Origin: Bacteroidales bacterium
GTDB taxonomy: Bacteria; Bacteroidota; Bacteroidia; Bacteroidales; Lentimicrobiaceae
NCBI GenBank assembly: GCA_016705005.1
Contig: JADIZB010000039.1
Span: 62,001 to 126,000, forward strand
Direction: 5' to 3'
Length of the DNA stretch: 64,000 nt
How positions within the stretch are numbered: the stretch's first letter is position 1; each line of letters begins with the position of its first letter. Position numbers and translations under genes: made by a program. The notes under the pieces were generated by a model. The model saw nothing but the letters and a program-made list of their open reading frames with translations. It ran no database searches and was not told the DNA's origin. Below, piece by piece: positions 48,063 to 56,612 of the stretch.

Positions 48063-51002
48063 ATGCACCTTACCTTTAACTCATACTACAGCCTCCGCTA
48101 CGGCACACTGTCCATTGAGCAGATTCCTCCGCTTGCTGCCGAAGCCGGGGCGGAAGTAGTGCTGCTTACCGACATCAACAACACCACCGGCACCATTGAT
48201 TTCGTAAAAGCCTGTAAGAAGGCCGGGATCCGGCCGATGGCAGGTGTCGAGTTCAGGGATGGTAATCGCCTGCTTTATACCGGAATTGCCGAAAACAACA
48301 GTGGATTCAAGGAACTGAACGACCTGCTGAGCAGGAGCAATATCCAGGGTACTCCCCTGCCCTGGCCGGCGCCGCCGTTCAGAAATGTACTGGTCGTTTA
48401 CCCTTTCGGGAGCCGTCAGGTGAGTGAAATGGCTGAAAATGAGTTTACCGGGGTCACTACCACCGACCTCAATAAACTACCAGTATCAGACTATCAGAAA
48501 TACAGGGGCAAATACATCATCCATTCACCCATTACCTTTTCCGGCGAAAAGGAATATGAATTACACCGTTACCTGCGGGCCATCGACAACAACATTTTGC
48601 TGAGCCGTCTTACACCAGCAATGGTTGCAGGAAGCGAAAGAATGATGCTGAGCCTGCCCCTGCTGAAAAAGAGCTTTGAGAATTATCCCGAACTGATCAG
48701 GAATACCGAAAGGCTGACGGGTCGTTGCGGAATTGATTTTGACTACAGAATCATCAAAAACAAAAAGACCTTTACCGGCAGTGCTTACGATGACCGGATG
48801 CTGCTCGAAAAGCTGGCTGCCGATGGCCTTGAATACCGCTATGGTAAAAACAACCGGGAAGCAGCCGCCCGTGTCAGGCATGAACTCGACATCATCGACC
48901 GGCTGGGATTCGGGGCTTACTTCCTCATCACCTGGGATATCATCCGCTACTCCATGTCGCGGGGGTTTTACCATGTGGGGCGTGGCAGCGGAGCCAACAG
49001 TATTGTGGCTTATTGCCTCAGAATCACAGATGTTGACCCCATTGAATTAAACCTTTACTTTGAGCGCTTCCTGAATCCCAGGCGAAGCAGTCCGCCCGAT
49101 TTTGATATTGATTATTCATGGAAAGAGCGTGATGATGTACTCGATTATATCTTTAAAAGGTACGGGCGCGAACACACGGCCCTGCTCGGTGCTACATCAA
49201 CATTCAAGGGAAAATCAATACTCAGGGAGCTGGGCAAGGTAATGGGGCTACCCAAGGCCGAACTCGACCGGCTGGTAGATGAGCCAAACAACCCGCTCAA
49301 TCAGGATGATATTACCAGGCACATTACTGAAATCGGCACCCGGATGACTGATTTTCCGAACATCCGGAGCATTCATGCCGGCGGGGTGCTGATCTCAGAG
49401 GAGCCCATCACCTGCTATACCGCACTCGATCTGCCCCCGAAATCGATGCCGGTGACCCAGTGGGATATGTATGTAGCCGAAGATCTCCGGTTCGAGAAAC
49501 TTGATATCCTCAGCCAGCGGGGAATCGGTCATATTCATGACTGCGTCGGCATCATAAAGGCCAACCACGGCATTAGCATTGATATTCATCAGGTTGCAAA
49601 ATTCAAACAGGACCCGAAAGTAAGAGAGCAACTCCGAAACGGTGAAACCAACGGATGTTTTTACATTGAAAGCCCGGCCATGAGAGGGCTGTTGAAAAAA
49701 CTCCGGTGCGACAACTACCTGAGCCTGGTCGCAGCCAGCTCAATCATCAGGCCGGGAGTAGCCAGGTCGGGCATGATGCGGGAGTACATCCGGCGTTTTC
49801 ACAACCCCGACGGGTTTGACTATATCCATCCCATCATGAAGGAACAACTGAGCGAAACCTATGGGGTGATGGTTTACCAGGAAGATGTATTGAAAATCTG
49901 CCACCATTTTGCCGGCCTTGATCTCGCCGATGCCGATGTGCTGAGGAGGGCAATGAGCGGGAAATACCGGTCAAGGGTTGAATTTCAGAAGATCATCGAT
50001 AAGTTTTTCGATAACTGCCGCCTGAAAGGTTATCCGGAAGAGATTACGAATGAAGTCTGGCGGCAGATTGAGTCGTTTGCCGGCTATTCATTCTCAAAAG
50101 CACACTCCGCCTCATTTGCCGTTGAGAGCTATCAAAGCCTATACCTGAAATCATACTTCCCTGTAGAGTTTATGGTCGCGGTTATCAATAATTTCGGAGG
50201 ATTTTACCAGAGCTGGGTTTACTTTAACGAGGCCAGACGCTGCGGCGCCAATATTGAGCTTCCCTGCGTAAACCGGAGCAGTTACCTCAATTCACTCTCG
50301 GGCAATACCATTTTTATCGGGTTTGTGCATATTTCAGGGCTTGAAAGCAACCTTGCCTATGCCCTGCTTTCCGAGCGTGAGCAAAACGGAATATATACCA
50401 GCCTTCACGACATGGTTGAACGAATAAAACCAACCATGGAGCAGCTGATTTTACTGATCAGGACGGGAGCGTTGAGGTTTAGCGGACTTGGCAAACAACA
50501 GCTGCTGTGGGAGGCCCATATGCTGGCAGGTAAAAAACGCCCCGAACCTGTGGTTTCATTGTTCAGGCAACCGGTACGTCAGTTTAACCTGCCGGTACTG
50601 GTTCACAACCCGCTCGAAGACGCCTATGATGAAATTGAACTGCTGGATTTCCCGGTAAGTATGACCTATTTCGATATGCTGAAAACCGGTTTCAGGGGAG
50701 AAATCGCGGCACGTAAGCTAGCCGGTTCGGTTGGCCTGACTGTAAAAATGGCCGGTGTACTGGTTACCATCAAATATGTGAGGACAATAAAAAACGAGAT
50801 TATGCACTTTGCTACTTTCTTTGATAGCGAAGGAGAATTTTTCGATACTGTTCACTTCCCCGACACCGTAAAAGCATTCCCTTTCAGGGGAAGAGGTGTT
50901 TATCTGCTGCTTGGAAAAGTAGTTGAGGAATTCGGTTTCCCGTCTATTGAGGTTAGCAAAATGGCCAAACTTCCCCTGCAGAGTGATCCAAGATATCTAT
51001 AA
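48063..51002 (+). CDS. Short DnaE-type DNA polymerase III alpha subunit (damage-linked paralogue)
   Basis: 979-residue C-family polymerase, shorter than the replicative DnaE (~1150-1250). The N-terminal PHP domain begins LTFNSYYSLRYGTL where active PHP domains have HxHS, and LLTDINNTTG where they have LTDHGN, so the metal-binding histidines are lost. The palm has HVGRGSGANSIVAYCL and the catalytic pair Asp348 and Asp350 in SPPDFDIDYSW; fingers and helix-hairpin-helix parts follow (IHAGGVLISE, SYSFSKAHSASFAVESYQS). The chain ends after an OB-like domain without the tau-binding region. Together with dinB and the LexA-like repressor it suggests an error-prone polymerase analogous in role to DnaE2/ImuC (inference). 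No SD before the ATG; the heptamer array is its leader. Convergent with the kinase gene, 6 bp apart. Confidence 0.93.
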   Translation: MHLTFNSYYSLRYGTLSIEQIPPLAAEAGAEVVLLTDINNTTGTIDFVKACKKAGIRPMAGVEFRDGNRLLYTGIAENNSGFKELNDLLSRSNIQGTPLPWPAPPFRNVLVVYPFGSRQVSEMAENEFTGVTTTDLNKLPVSDYQKYRGKYIIHSPITFSGEKEYELHRYLRAIDNNILLSRLTPAMVAGSERMMLSLPLLKKSFENYPELIRNTERLTGRCGIDFDYRIIKNKKTFTGSAYDDRMLLEKLAADGLEYRYGKNNREAAARVRHELDIIDRLGFGAYFLITWDIIRYSMSRGFYHVGRGSGANSIVAYCLRITDVDPIELNLYFERFLNPRRSSPPDFDIDYSWKERDDVLDYIFKRYGREHTALLGATSTFKGKSILRELGKVMGLPKAELDRLVDEPNNPLNQDDITRHITEIGTRMTDFPNIRSIHAGGVLISEEPITCYTALDLPPKSMPVTQWDMYVAEDLRFEKLDILSQRGIGHIHDCVGIIKANHGISIDIHQVAKFKQDPKVREQLRNGETNGCFYIESPAMRGLLKKLRCDNYLSLVAASSIIRPGVARSGMMREYIRRFHNPDGFDYIHPIMKEQLSETYGVMVYQEDVLKICHHFAGLDLADADVLRRAMSGKYRSRVEFQKIIDKFFDNCRLKGYPEEITNEVWRQIESFAGYSFSKAHSASFAVESYQSLYLKSYFPVEFMVAVINNFGGFYQSWVYFNEARRCGANIELPCVNRSSYLNSLSGNTIFIGFVHISGLESNLAYALLSEREQNGIYTSLHDMVERIKPTMEQLILLIRTGALRFSGLGKQQLLWEAHMLAGKKRPEPVVSLFRQPVRQFNLPVLVHNPLEDAYDEIELLDFPVSMTYFDMLKTGFRGEIAARKLAGSVGLTVKMAGVLVTIKYVRTIKNEIMHFATFFDSEGEFFDTVHFPDTVKAFPFRGRGVYLLLGKVVEEFGFPSIEVSKMAKLPLQSDPRYL

Positions 51003-51008
51003 TTCCTG

Positions 51009-53960
51009 TCAGATAAATCTTGAAATTAGCTCAAACAATAATTCTTTCCGGATAGGTTTGGCGATATAGTCGTCGCAACCGGCTTCAAGACAACGCTCAC
51101 GCTCGCCCATCATGGCAAAAGCGGTTTGTGCAATCACAGGTAATTCCGGCCTCAATTCCTTTATTATCTGGGTTGCTTTGTAGCCGTCCATTACCGGCAA
51201 TTCAATATCCATGAGAACCAGGTTTATTTCAGGATTCTCTTTGCAATGATCAACAGCCTTCTGACCATCACCCGCCCTGATAACCCTGCAATTCAATTTT
51301 TCGAGTAAAGAACTGATATAGAAATAATTGGTATCCACATCTTCTACCACAAGAATACACTTTCCTGAAAGATCAAGTCTGGGAAGGAGCATAGAATCAG
51401 GCTCAGCATTTATTTCAGAACGGTGACGGCCAACCTTTAGCGGAATATCAAACCAAAAAGTAGAACCTTCACCAGGGTAAGAATCAAGCCGCATACTACC
51501 ACCAAGCATCTCCACAAGATTCTTTGAAATGGTCAGGCCCAGACCCGTACCTGATAGATTATGGGATGCGGCTTCACGAACCTGTCCAAAACGCTCAAAA
51601 ATGAGCTTTTGCTGATCAACCGGAATGCCAATTCCTGAATCCCGAACGTAGAATTCGATCTTTTCATCTTTAATTCTGTATCCAATCTCAATAAATCCTT
51701 CATCGGTAAACTTGAAGGCATTTCCTGTAAGATTGGTAATTACCTGTCTCAATCTTACAGGATCGGTGTAAACTGCAAAATCAGGATCTGTATTGCCAGG
51801 TTGCATGTAAAGGGTGAGATGATCCTTATGTAATCTGACCATCTCCCGGTTAAAGAAGATTTCCAGATCAATGAACATTTCATTCAGATAACAATCTGAA
51901 TAAATGATCTTTAATTGCCCGGCTTCAATCTTCGAGATATCGATGATGTCATTGATAAGACGAAGAAGATTGTCACCGCTTTTAATAATGACGTCGAGAA
52001 ATCGGTCCTTCTCATCAATACTTAATTCCGCATCCTGAAGCATCTCAGCGAAACCAAGAATGGCATTCATGGGAGTTCGTATTTCATGCGACATGTTTGA
52101 AAGAAACAGACTTTTCAGTCGATCTGATTCCTCAGCCTTTTCTTTGGCAAGTTGAAGTGATTCCTCTGCCTTCAGGCGGTAAGCAGCCAGTGCAAACATA
52201 TTGATAAATCTCTGCACAACGGCCACCATATCTTCCGTATAATCCTGCTCTGAATCTGCCAGAATAATAATCCCTGCATACTGATTGTTGATAAATGCCG
52301 GGACACTGAGTAACCTGTTAAATGAGAACTGACCAGGTGAAATACAGGGTATCTTCAGATCCACGCCCTGCTCGTTGATAATAACCGGTTTCATCTCCTT
52401 TAAGAGTCTTTCAACCAATCCATCCAATTGACCCAATTTCGGGTCATGCTTCTTTACCTTTCTTGAAATCTCTTTTTCGCTGTTCTCATCATAGCAATAC
52501 ATATATGATTTTTCATCATCAGAAGCCGGACTAATCAACAACGAAAACTGACTGCCGGTAAACTGCCGTGAGTAACGCTGGACGAGATAAGCTACCCTGG
52601 CCGGCTTTATCGAATCATTCAGCAACTCAACACCAATGGTTGCTATACCCTGATTGATTGCAAGTTCATTTTTCAGTAAGATCTCAGCCTGCTTTCCTTC
52701 GGTGATATCTGTAACAAGCCCTTCAAGCCTTACAAGTTTATCATATTTGTCAAAAACTCCCTTACCCTGCTCCAGTACATGTTTTATCCGCCCATTTCTG
52801 GCAATGATGCGATATTCAAGCCGGTAAACCCTGTGCCTTTTTACTGCATTCTGAACATCCTCCCAAACCCTTTTTCGGTCATCTTTGTGGATAATATCAC
52901 CATAACGCAACATATTATTGTTAATCAACTCATTGGCACTGTAACCGGTGAGCTTTTTACATCCGGGACTCACATATTCCATTGTCCAGTTGGATTCATT
53001 CAGACATCTGAAAGCCATCCCTGGTAAATTATTCATGAGATTATCAAGAATAGACTGATATTCAAGTAATTCTATTTCGTTTCTTTTCCTATCAGTAATA
53101 TCGATGGAATATTGAATTACATATTTCAGACTTCCCTGATGATTCTGAACCGGATAGCCGAAAACTTCAAAAATCCGTTTTTCACCGGTTTTAAGAACGA
53201 ATTCATGTTCAATACGAACAGGTGTCGCCGATGTAATAACCATTCTAAGGGCACAGGAGTATGCATTCCCGACACATAAATCAGGCTTTTCGCTCATGTA
53301 GCAATGCACGGCATCCAGTGATTCTTCAAAGCGGATTGCTGCATCATTCCTAACCAGGGCTTTATTTGAAGAGGCTTCTATCACATAGAATGGATGCGGT
53401 AATGACTCAATAATTGTTTTAAGAAATGAATTGTCAAATACGAAAGATGATTTCCCGTTGGATACTATCGGAAGAATTGTATTATCTTCAATAGCGGTGA
53501 TGGAATCAACATCTGAGGAATTTAGAGGGGGAACTTTGCTATTTTGCTCTGTAAACTGGAACAGGTAGTATATTTCAGAAAAATTAACGACCTCAACAAT
53601 ATTTACAGAGAAAATCCTTCCGGTCAGCATTTCACTGGCTGATAGCCTTATGGCATCAAAAGGTGATCCGATCAAACGGGTCAGAGCAGCCTTGTCAGGC
53701 ACACTATCGAACCTGAAGAAATCCAGAATTGAGAATTCGGCAATTGGCTCAGAATAAAGGTTGATAAGTGTTGAAGCAGCATTATTGATCCTGACAGGAA
53801 TAAAATCCTTATTGGTCAGAATGGTGGGAAGGGGCAAAACATTGAATGATCTGCCAATAAGATCATCGTCTGCCCCTGGCTTATATGCCGGTTCAAAGAT
53901 ACCATCCTTCGATTTTGAGAAAGGATTACTTTTCGCTTCGCGTTTCTTCTTTTCTTCCAT
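51009..53960 (-). CDS. PAS/GAF hybrid sensor histidine kinase with receiver domain
   Basis: 983 residues, no transmembrane segment, so cytoplasmic. Two or three PAS domains (about 20-430; clear units around ESLPHPFYVIEASSNKALVRND and CLNESNWTMEYVSPGCKKLTGYSANELI with the PAC-like EGLVTDITEGKQ), a GAF-like domain (~440-600), and a coiled coil. Then HisKA with phospho-acceptor His625 in FLSNMSHEIRTPMNAILGF, and HATPase (NLTGNAFKFTDEG, DSGIGIP, GTGLGLTISKNLV). The C-terminal receiver has Asp918 in LVLMDIELPVMDGYKAT and KP in YIAKPIRKELL. Third gene of the set reading leftward from 59636, 140 bp after the previous kinase. Output is likely by phosphorelay, since no DNA-binding domain is present. 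Confidence 0.95.
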   Translation of the reverse strand: MEEKKKREAKSNPFSKSKDGIFEPAYKPGADDDLIGRSFNVLPLPTILTNKDFIPVRINNAASTLINLYSEPIAEFSILDFFRFDSVPDKAALTRLIGSPFDAIRLSASEMLTGRIFSVNIVEVVNFSEIYYLFQFTEQNSKVPPLNSSDVDSITAIEDNTILPIVSNGKSSFVFDNSFLKTIIESLPHPFYVIEASSNKALVRNDAAIRFEESLDAVHCYMSEKPDLCVGNAYSCALRMVITSATPVRIEHEFVLKTGEKRIFEVFGYPVQNHQGSLKYVIQYSIDITDRKRNEIELLEYQSILDNLMNNLPGMAFRCLNESNWTMEYVSPGCKKLTGYSANELINNNMLRYGDIIHKDDRKRVWEDVQNAVKRHRVYRLEYRIIARNGRIKHVLEQGKGVFDKYDKLVRLEGLVTDITEGKQAEILLKNELAINQGIATIGVELLNDSIKPARVAYLVQRYSRQFTGSQFSLLISPASDDEKSYMYCYDENSEKEISRKVKKHDPKLGQLDGLVERLLKEMKPVIINEQGVDLKIPCISPGQFSFNRLLSVPAFINNQYAGIIILADSEQDYTEDMVAVVQRFINMFALAAYRLKAEESLQLAKEKAEESDRLKSLFLSNMSHEIRTPMNAILGFAEMLQDAELSIDEKDRFLDVIIKSGDNLLRLINDIIDISKIEAGQLKIIYSDCYLNEMFIDLEIFFNREMVRLHKDHLTLYMQPGNTDPDFAVYTDPVRLRQVITNLTGNAFKFTDEGFIEIGYRIKDEKIEFYVRDSGIGIPVDQQKLIFERFGQVREAASHNLSGTGLGLTISKNLVEMLGGSMRLDSYPGEGSTFWFDIPLKVGRHRSEINAEPDSMLLPRLDLSGKCILVVEDVDTNYFYISSLLEKLNCRVIRAGDGQKAVDHCKENPEINLVLMDIELPVMDGYKATQIIKELRPELPVIAQTAFAMMGERERCLEAGCDDYIAKPIRKELLFELISRFI

Positions 53961-54100
53961 TCACTTCAAAAAAATATCAACCTGTCAGTTGAACTCATCA
54001 AAAGTTAAAGAGCCTTATTCACAATGATATTAACAGTTGTGCCAGATATTTGTTTGTGTTTTCTGATATCCCAAAAGAGGGAGTAAACACCCGGAATGTA

Positions 54101-56608
54101 TTATTTGATATTTTTTTTATCAAGCAACAGAGCCATTTTCCTTAAAAGTTCCTTGGGATTTATCGGCTTTGAAATAAAATCATCAAAACCAGAATTAAAA
54201 ACCCTTTCCCTATCCTCCACCGAAGCAAAAGCAGTTTGCGCAATCACAGGAATGTCAGGATTTATTTCCTTTATCCGGAAAGTAGCTTCATATCCATCCA
54301 TCACCGGCAATTGAATATCCATGAGTACCAGGTCAATGCCTTTGGTTTTCCTGAATACTTCAACAGCCTGGGCACCATCACTTGCAAAGGTCAGATTTAT
54401 ACTACTCTTCGATAGTAGTGACTTCAGGTAGAGTGTATTGGGTATTTTATCCTCAACAATCAAAACACTTTTTCCCTCAAAATTGAAAACTTCCTGTTTC
54501 GCCGGTAAAGCGGTATTGTTCTTTTTAAAGATCCCCTGTGTGGCTAAAGGAAGACTTACAAAGAATTCAGAGCCCTTGCCTAGCTTCGATGTTACGCCAG
54601 TGAAGCCACCTGAAGCTTCGATGATTCTCTTTACAATTGCCAGACCTAACCCGGCGCCACCGAATTTTCGTGTAAAAGGATCTTCAATCTGGCGGAAAGA
54701 CTCAAATATGTAGGCGGTTTTATCTTCCGGAATCCCAATGCCTGAGTCCTTAACATAAAATGTAACCATTGGATTCCCGTTAATCTTATCATGGGTTAGA
54801 GAAGCTCCGAGTTCAATGAAACCTGTTTCAGTAAATTTAATTGCATTGTGAATCAGATTAATCAGAACCTGCCGCAACCTAAGCCGATCCGCCACTATTG
54901 TGCTTATATGACGTTGGTCGGGCAATACCAGGTTAGGATATATCGATGTATTCTTCAATTTTAAACGCAAATCATTAACTAAATACAAATAAACCTCATT
55001 CAAAAACTCAGACAAATCAAACATCTCTGGTTTTAATGTAAGCGCTTCGCTTTCAAGTTTTGACAAGTCAATAATATCATTGATAAGATTAAGGAGAACC
55101 TCACCATTCGACGCTATCATGTCGAAATACTCTTTTCTTTCTGTTTCAGATGTTTCATATTCCTGCATCAGGCTGACAAAGCCAAGTATGGCATTCATCG
55201 GCGTTCGGATCTCATGAGACACGTTGGCAAGGAAGGCAGTCTTTAGCCGCTCTGACTCTTCCGCTTTTTCCTTTGCTTTCAGAAGTTTGAACTGATTTAA
55301 CTTATGTTCTGTAAAATCCCTGATTACTGCAACCATCATAAGTTGAGTTCCAAACATAAAGGATGACAGCGAAAGTTCAAGAGGAAATGTAGATCCATCA
55401 GCCTTTAATCCGATCAATTCGAAATTTTGCTTTATCTCAGGTTTTGAGAACTTACCGGATTGTTTTCTTAATGCAAACTTTAATTTCTCACTATTGTCAT
55501 CACTTGCAAAAAGATCCATCAGGCTGAGAGTAACAGGCAGGTCTTTATCATAATTAAAAAGCTTCTTCAATGCTTCATTGTAATAATCCACCGATCCATC
55601 CTGATTTGCGAGCAGAACCACATCTCGCGCATTGGAGGCAATCATCTCAAATTTCAGCTGCACTTCACTCAGCGCCTTTTCAGTACTGATCTGTTTTGTT
55701 ATATCAAGCGCAGCGAAAGTAATTCCCTTGGACAAATCGCCGGTTTCTATAGGTGCAGAACTGATCAATACATCAATCATCTCACCATTCTTATGTCTGA
55801 ACTTGCTAACCATCAACCCGATCCCCTCACGTTCGAGCATGGCATATTTCTCCGAACCAACTTTATTGTATTCTTCTTCGCTTGGATACAGTATCCTGGT
55901 ATTTTTTCCGACAAGTTCCTGGTTTGAATATCCCAACATGCTGCACATACGATCATTCACCATTACAATCTCCCTGTTGGAAACAACTCCAATACCGGCA
56001 GGAGAAGCCTGAAAGATGCTACTCAGCTTACCTTCATTCTCCCTTAGCTGGTTCTGAGCTCTTTTGATGATCGTTATATCAATAAATGCTGATTTAACAC
56101 CCTTCCCTGAATCATCCCTTGTGCTGATAAACTGGAAATCGATAAGGTTTGCATCATTCTTAATCCTTGGATTTCTGAAACCCAACTCGGTTGTAACCTG
56201 TTCACCTGATTCTTGTATTTTTCTCAAATGAAAATAGTAATTATCCTGAAAATCAGGATGGATGTACTTCGAAATAGGCTGACCTATAATCTGGTGCCTC
56301 TCGTAACCCAGCAACTCCGCTCCTGTCAGATTTATCTCCCTGATATACTCAAGTTCATCCGTAGTGAGATATCCAATTGGTGCAAAATCGAAAAGAGAAG
56401 TATACCTTGATGTGGAAGTTTCCAACTCGGCATAAACCCTTTGCATCTCCTCATTCTGCGTTTCAAGCTCAATCTGGTATATCTGCAACTCTTCAATAAG
56501 GTGCTCAATATTTTTAGGATCGTATGCCTGAAAACCTGGCATAGAACGCTGTTTTAACATATTTTCAGCTTTCTCACGCAAACTGCGGCTCTTTTCGTTG
56601 GGATGCAT
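54101..56608 (-). CDS. PAS hybrid sensor histidine kinase with receiver domain
   Basis: 835 residues, cytoplasmic. The N-terminal helix (IEELQIYQIELETQNEEMQR) is the linker found in kinases that work with CheB-CheR-PAS proteins. Three PAS domains follow (~60-440: SLFDFAPIGYLTTDELEYI, SIFQASPAGIGVVSNREIVMVN, MIASNARDVVLLANQDGSVDYYN). HisKA has His465 in FLANVSHEIRTPMNAILGF; the ATPase domain has NLIHNAIKFTETG, DSGIGIPEDK and GAGLGLAIVKRI. The receiver has phospho-acceptor Asp764 in LVLMDIQLPVMDGYEAT. It begins 4 bp after the stop of the CheB-CheR gene, a sign of translational coupling and of a shared pathway. Confidence 0.95.
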   Translation of the reverse strand: MHPNEKSRSLREKAENMLKQRSMPGFQAYDPKNIEHLIEELQIYQIELETQNEEMQRVYAELETSTSRYTSLFDFAPIGYLTTDELEYIREINLTGAELLGYERHQIIGQPISKYIHPDFQDNYYFHLRKIQESGEQVTTELGFRNPRIKNDANLIDFQFISTRDDSGKGVKSAFIDITIIKRAQNQLRENEGKLSSIFQASPAGIGVVSNREIVMVNDRMCSMLGYSNQELVGKNTRILYPSEEEYNKVGSEKYAMLEREGIGLMVSKFRHKNGEMIDVLISSAPIETGDLSKGITFAALDITKQISTEKALSEVQLKFEMIASNARDVVLLANQDGSVDYYNEALKKLFNYDKDLPVTLSLMDLFASDDNSEKLKFALRKQSGKFSKPEIKQNFELIGLKADGSTFPLELSLSSFMFGTQLMMVAVIRDFTEHKLNQFKLLKAKEKAEESERLKTAFLANVSHEIRTPMNAILGFVSLMQEYETSETERKEYFDMIASNGEVLLNLINDIIDLSKLESEALTLKPEMFDLSEFLNEVYLYLVNDLRLKLKNTSIYPNLVLPDQRHISTIVADRLRLRQVLINLIHNAIKFTETGFIELGASLTHDKINGNPMVTFYVKDSGIGIPEDKTAYIFESFRQIEDPFTRKFGGAGLGLAIVKRIIEASGGFTGVTSKLGKGSEFFVSLPLATQGIFKKNNTALPAKQEVFNFEGKSVLIVEDKIPNTLYLKSLLSKSSINLTFASDGAQAVEVFRKTKGIDLVLMDIQLPVMDGYEATFRIKEINPDIPVIAQTAFASVEDRERVFNSGFDDFISKPINPKELLRKMALLLDKKNIK

Positions 56609-56612
56609 ACGA

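Noticed and set aside
47727..48159. Two overlapping frames that encode repeats like SLLLTPY through the heptamer array
   Set aside because: Any frame through a 7-bp array without stops yields a 7-residue repeat; there is no signal peptide, and they run into dnaE in another frame.
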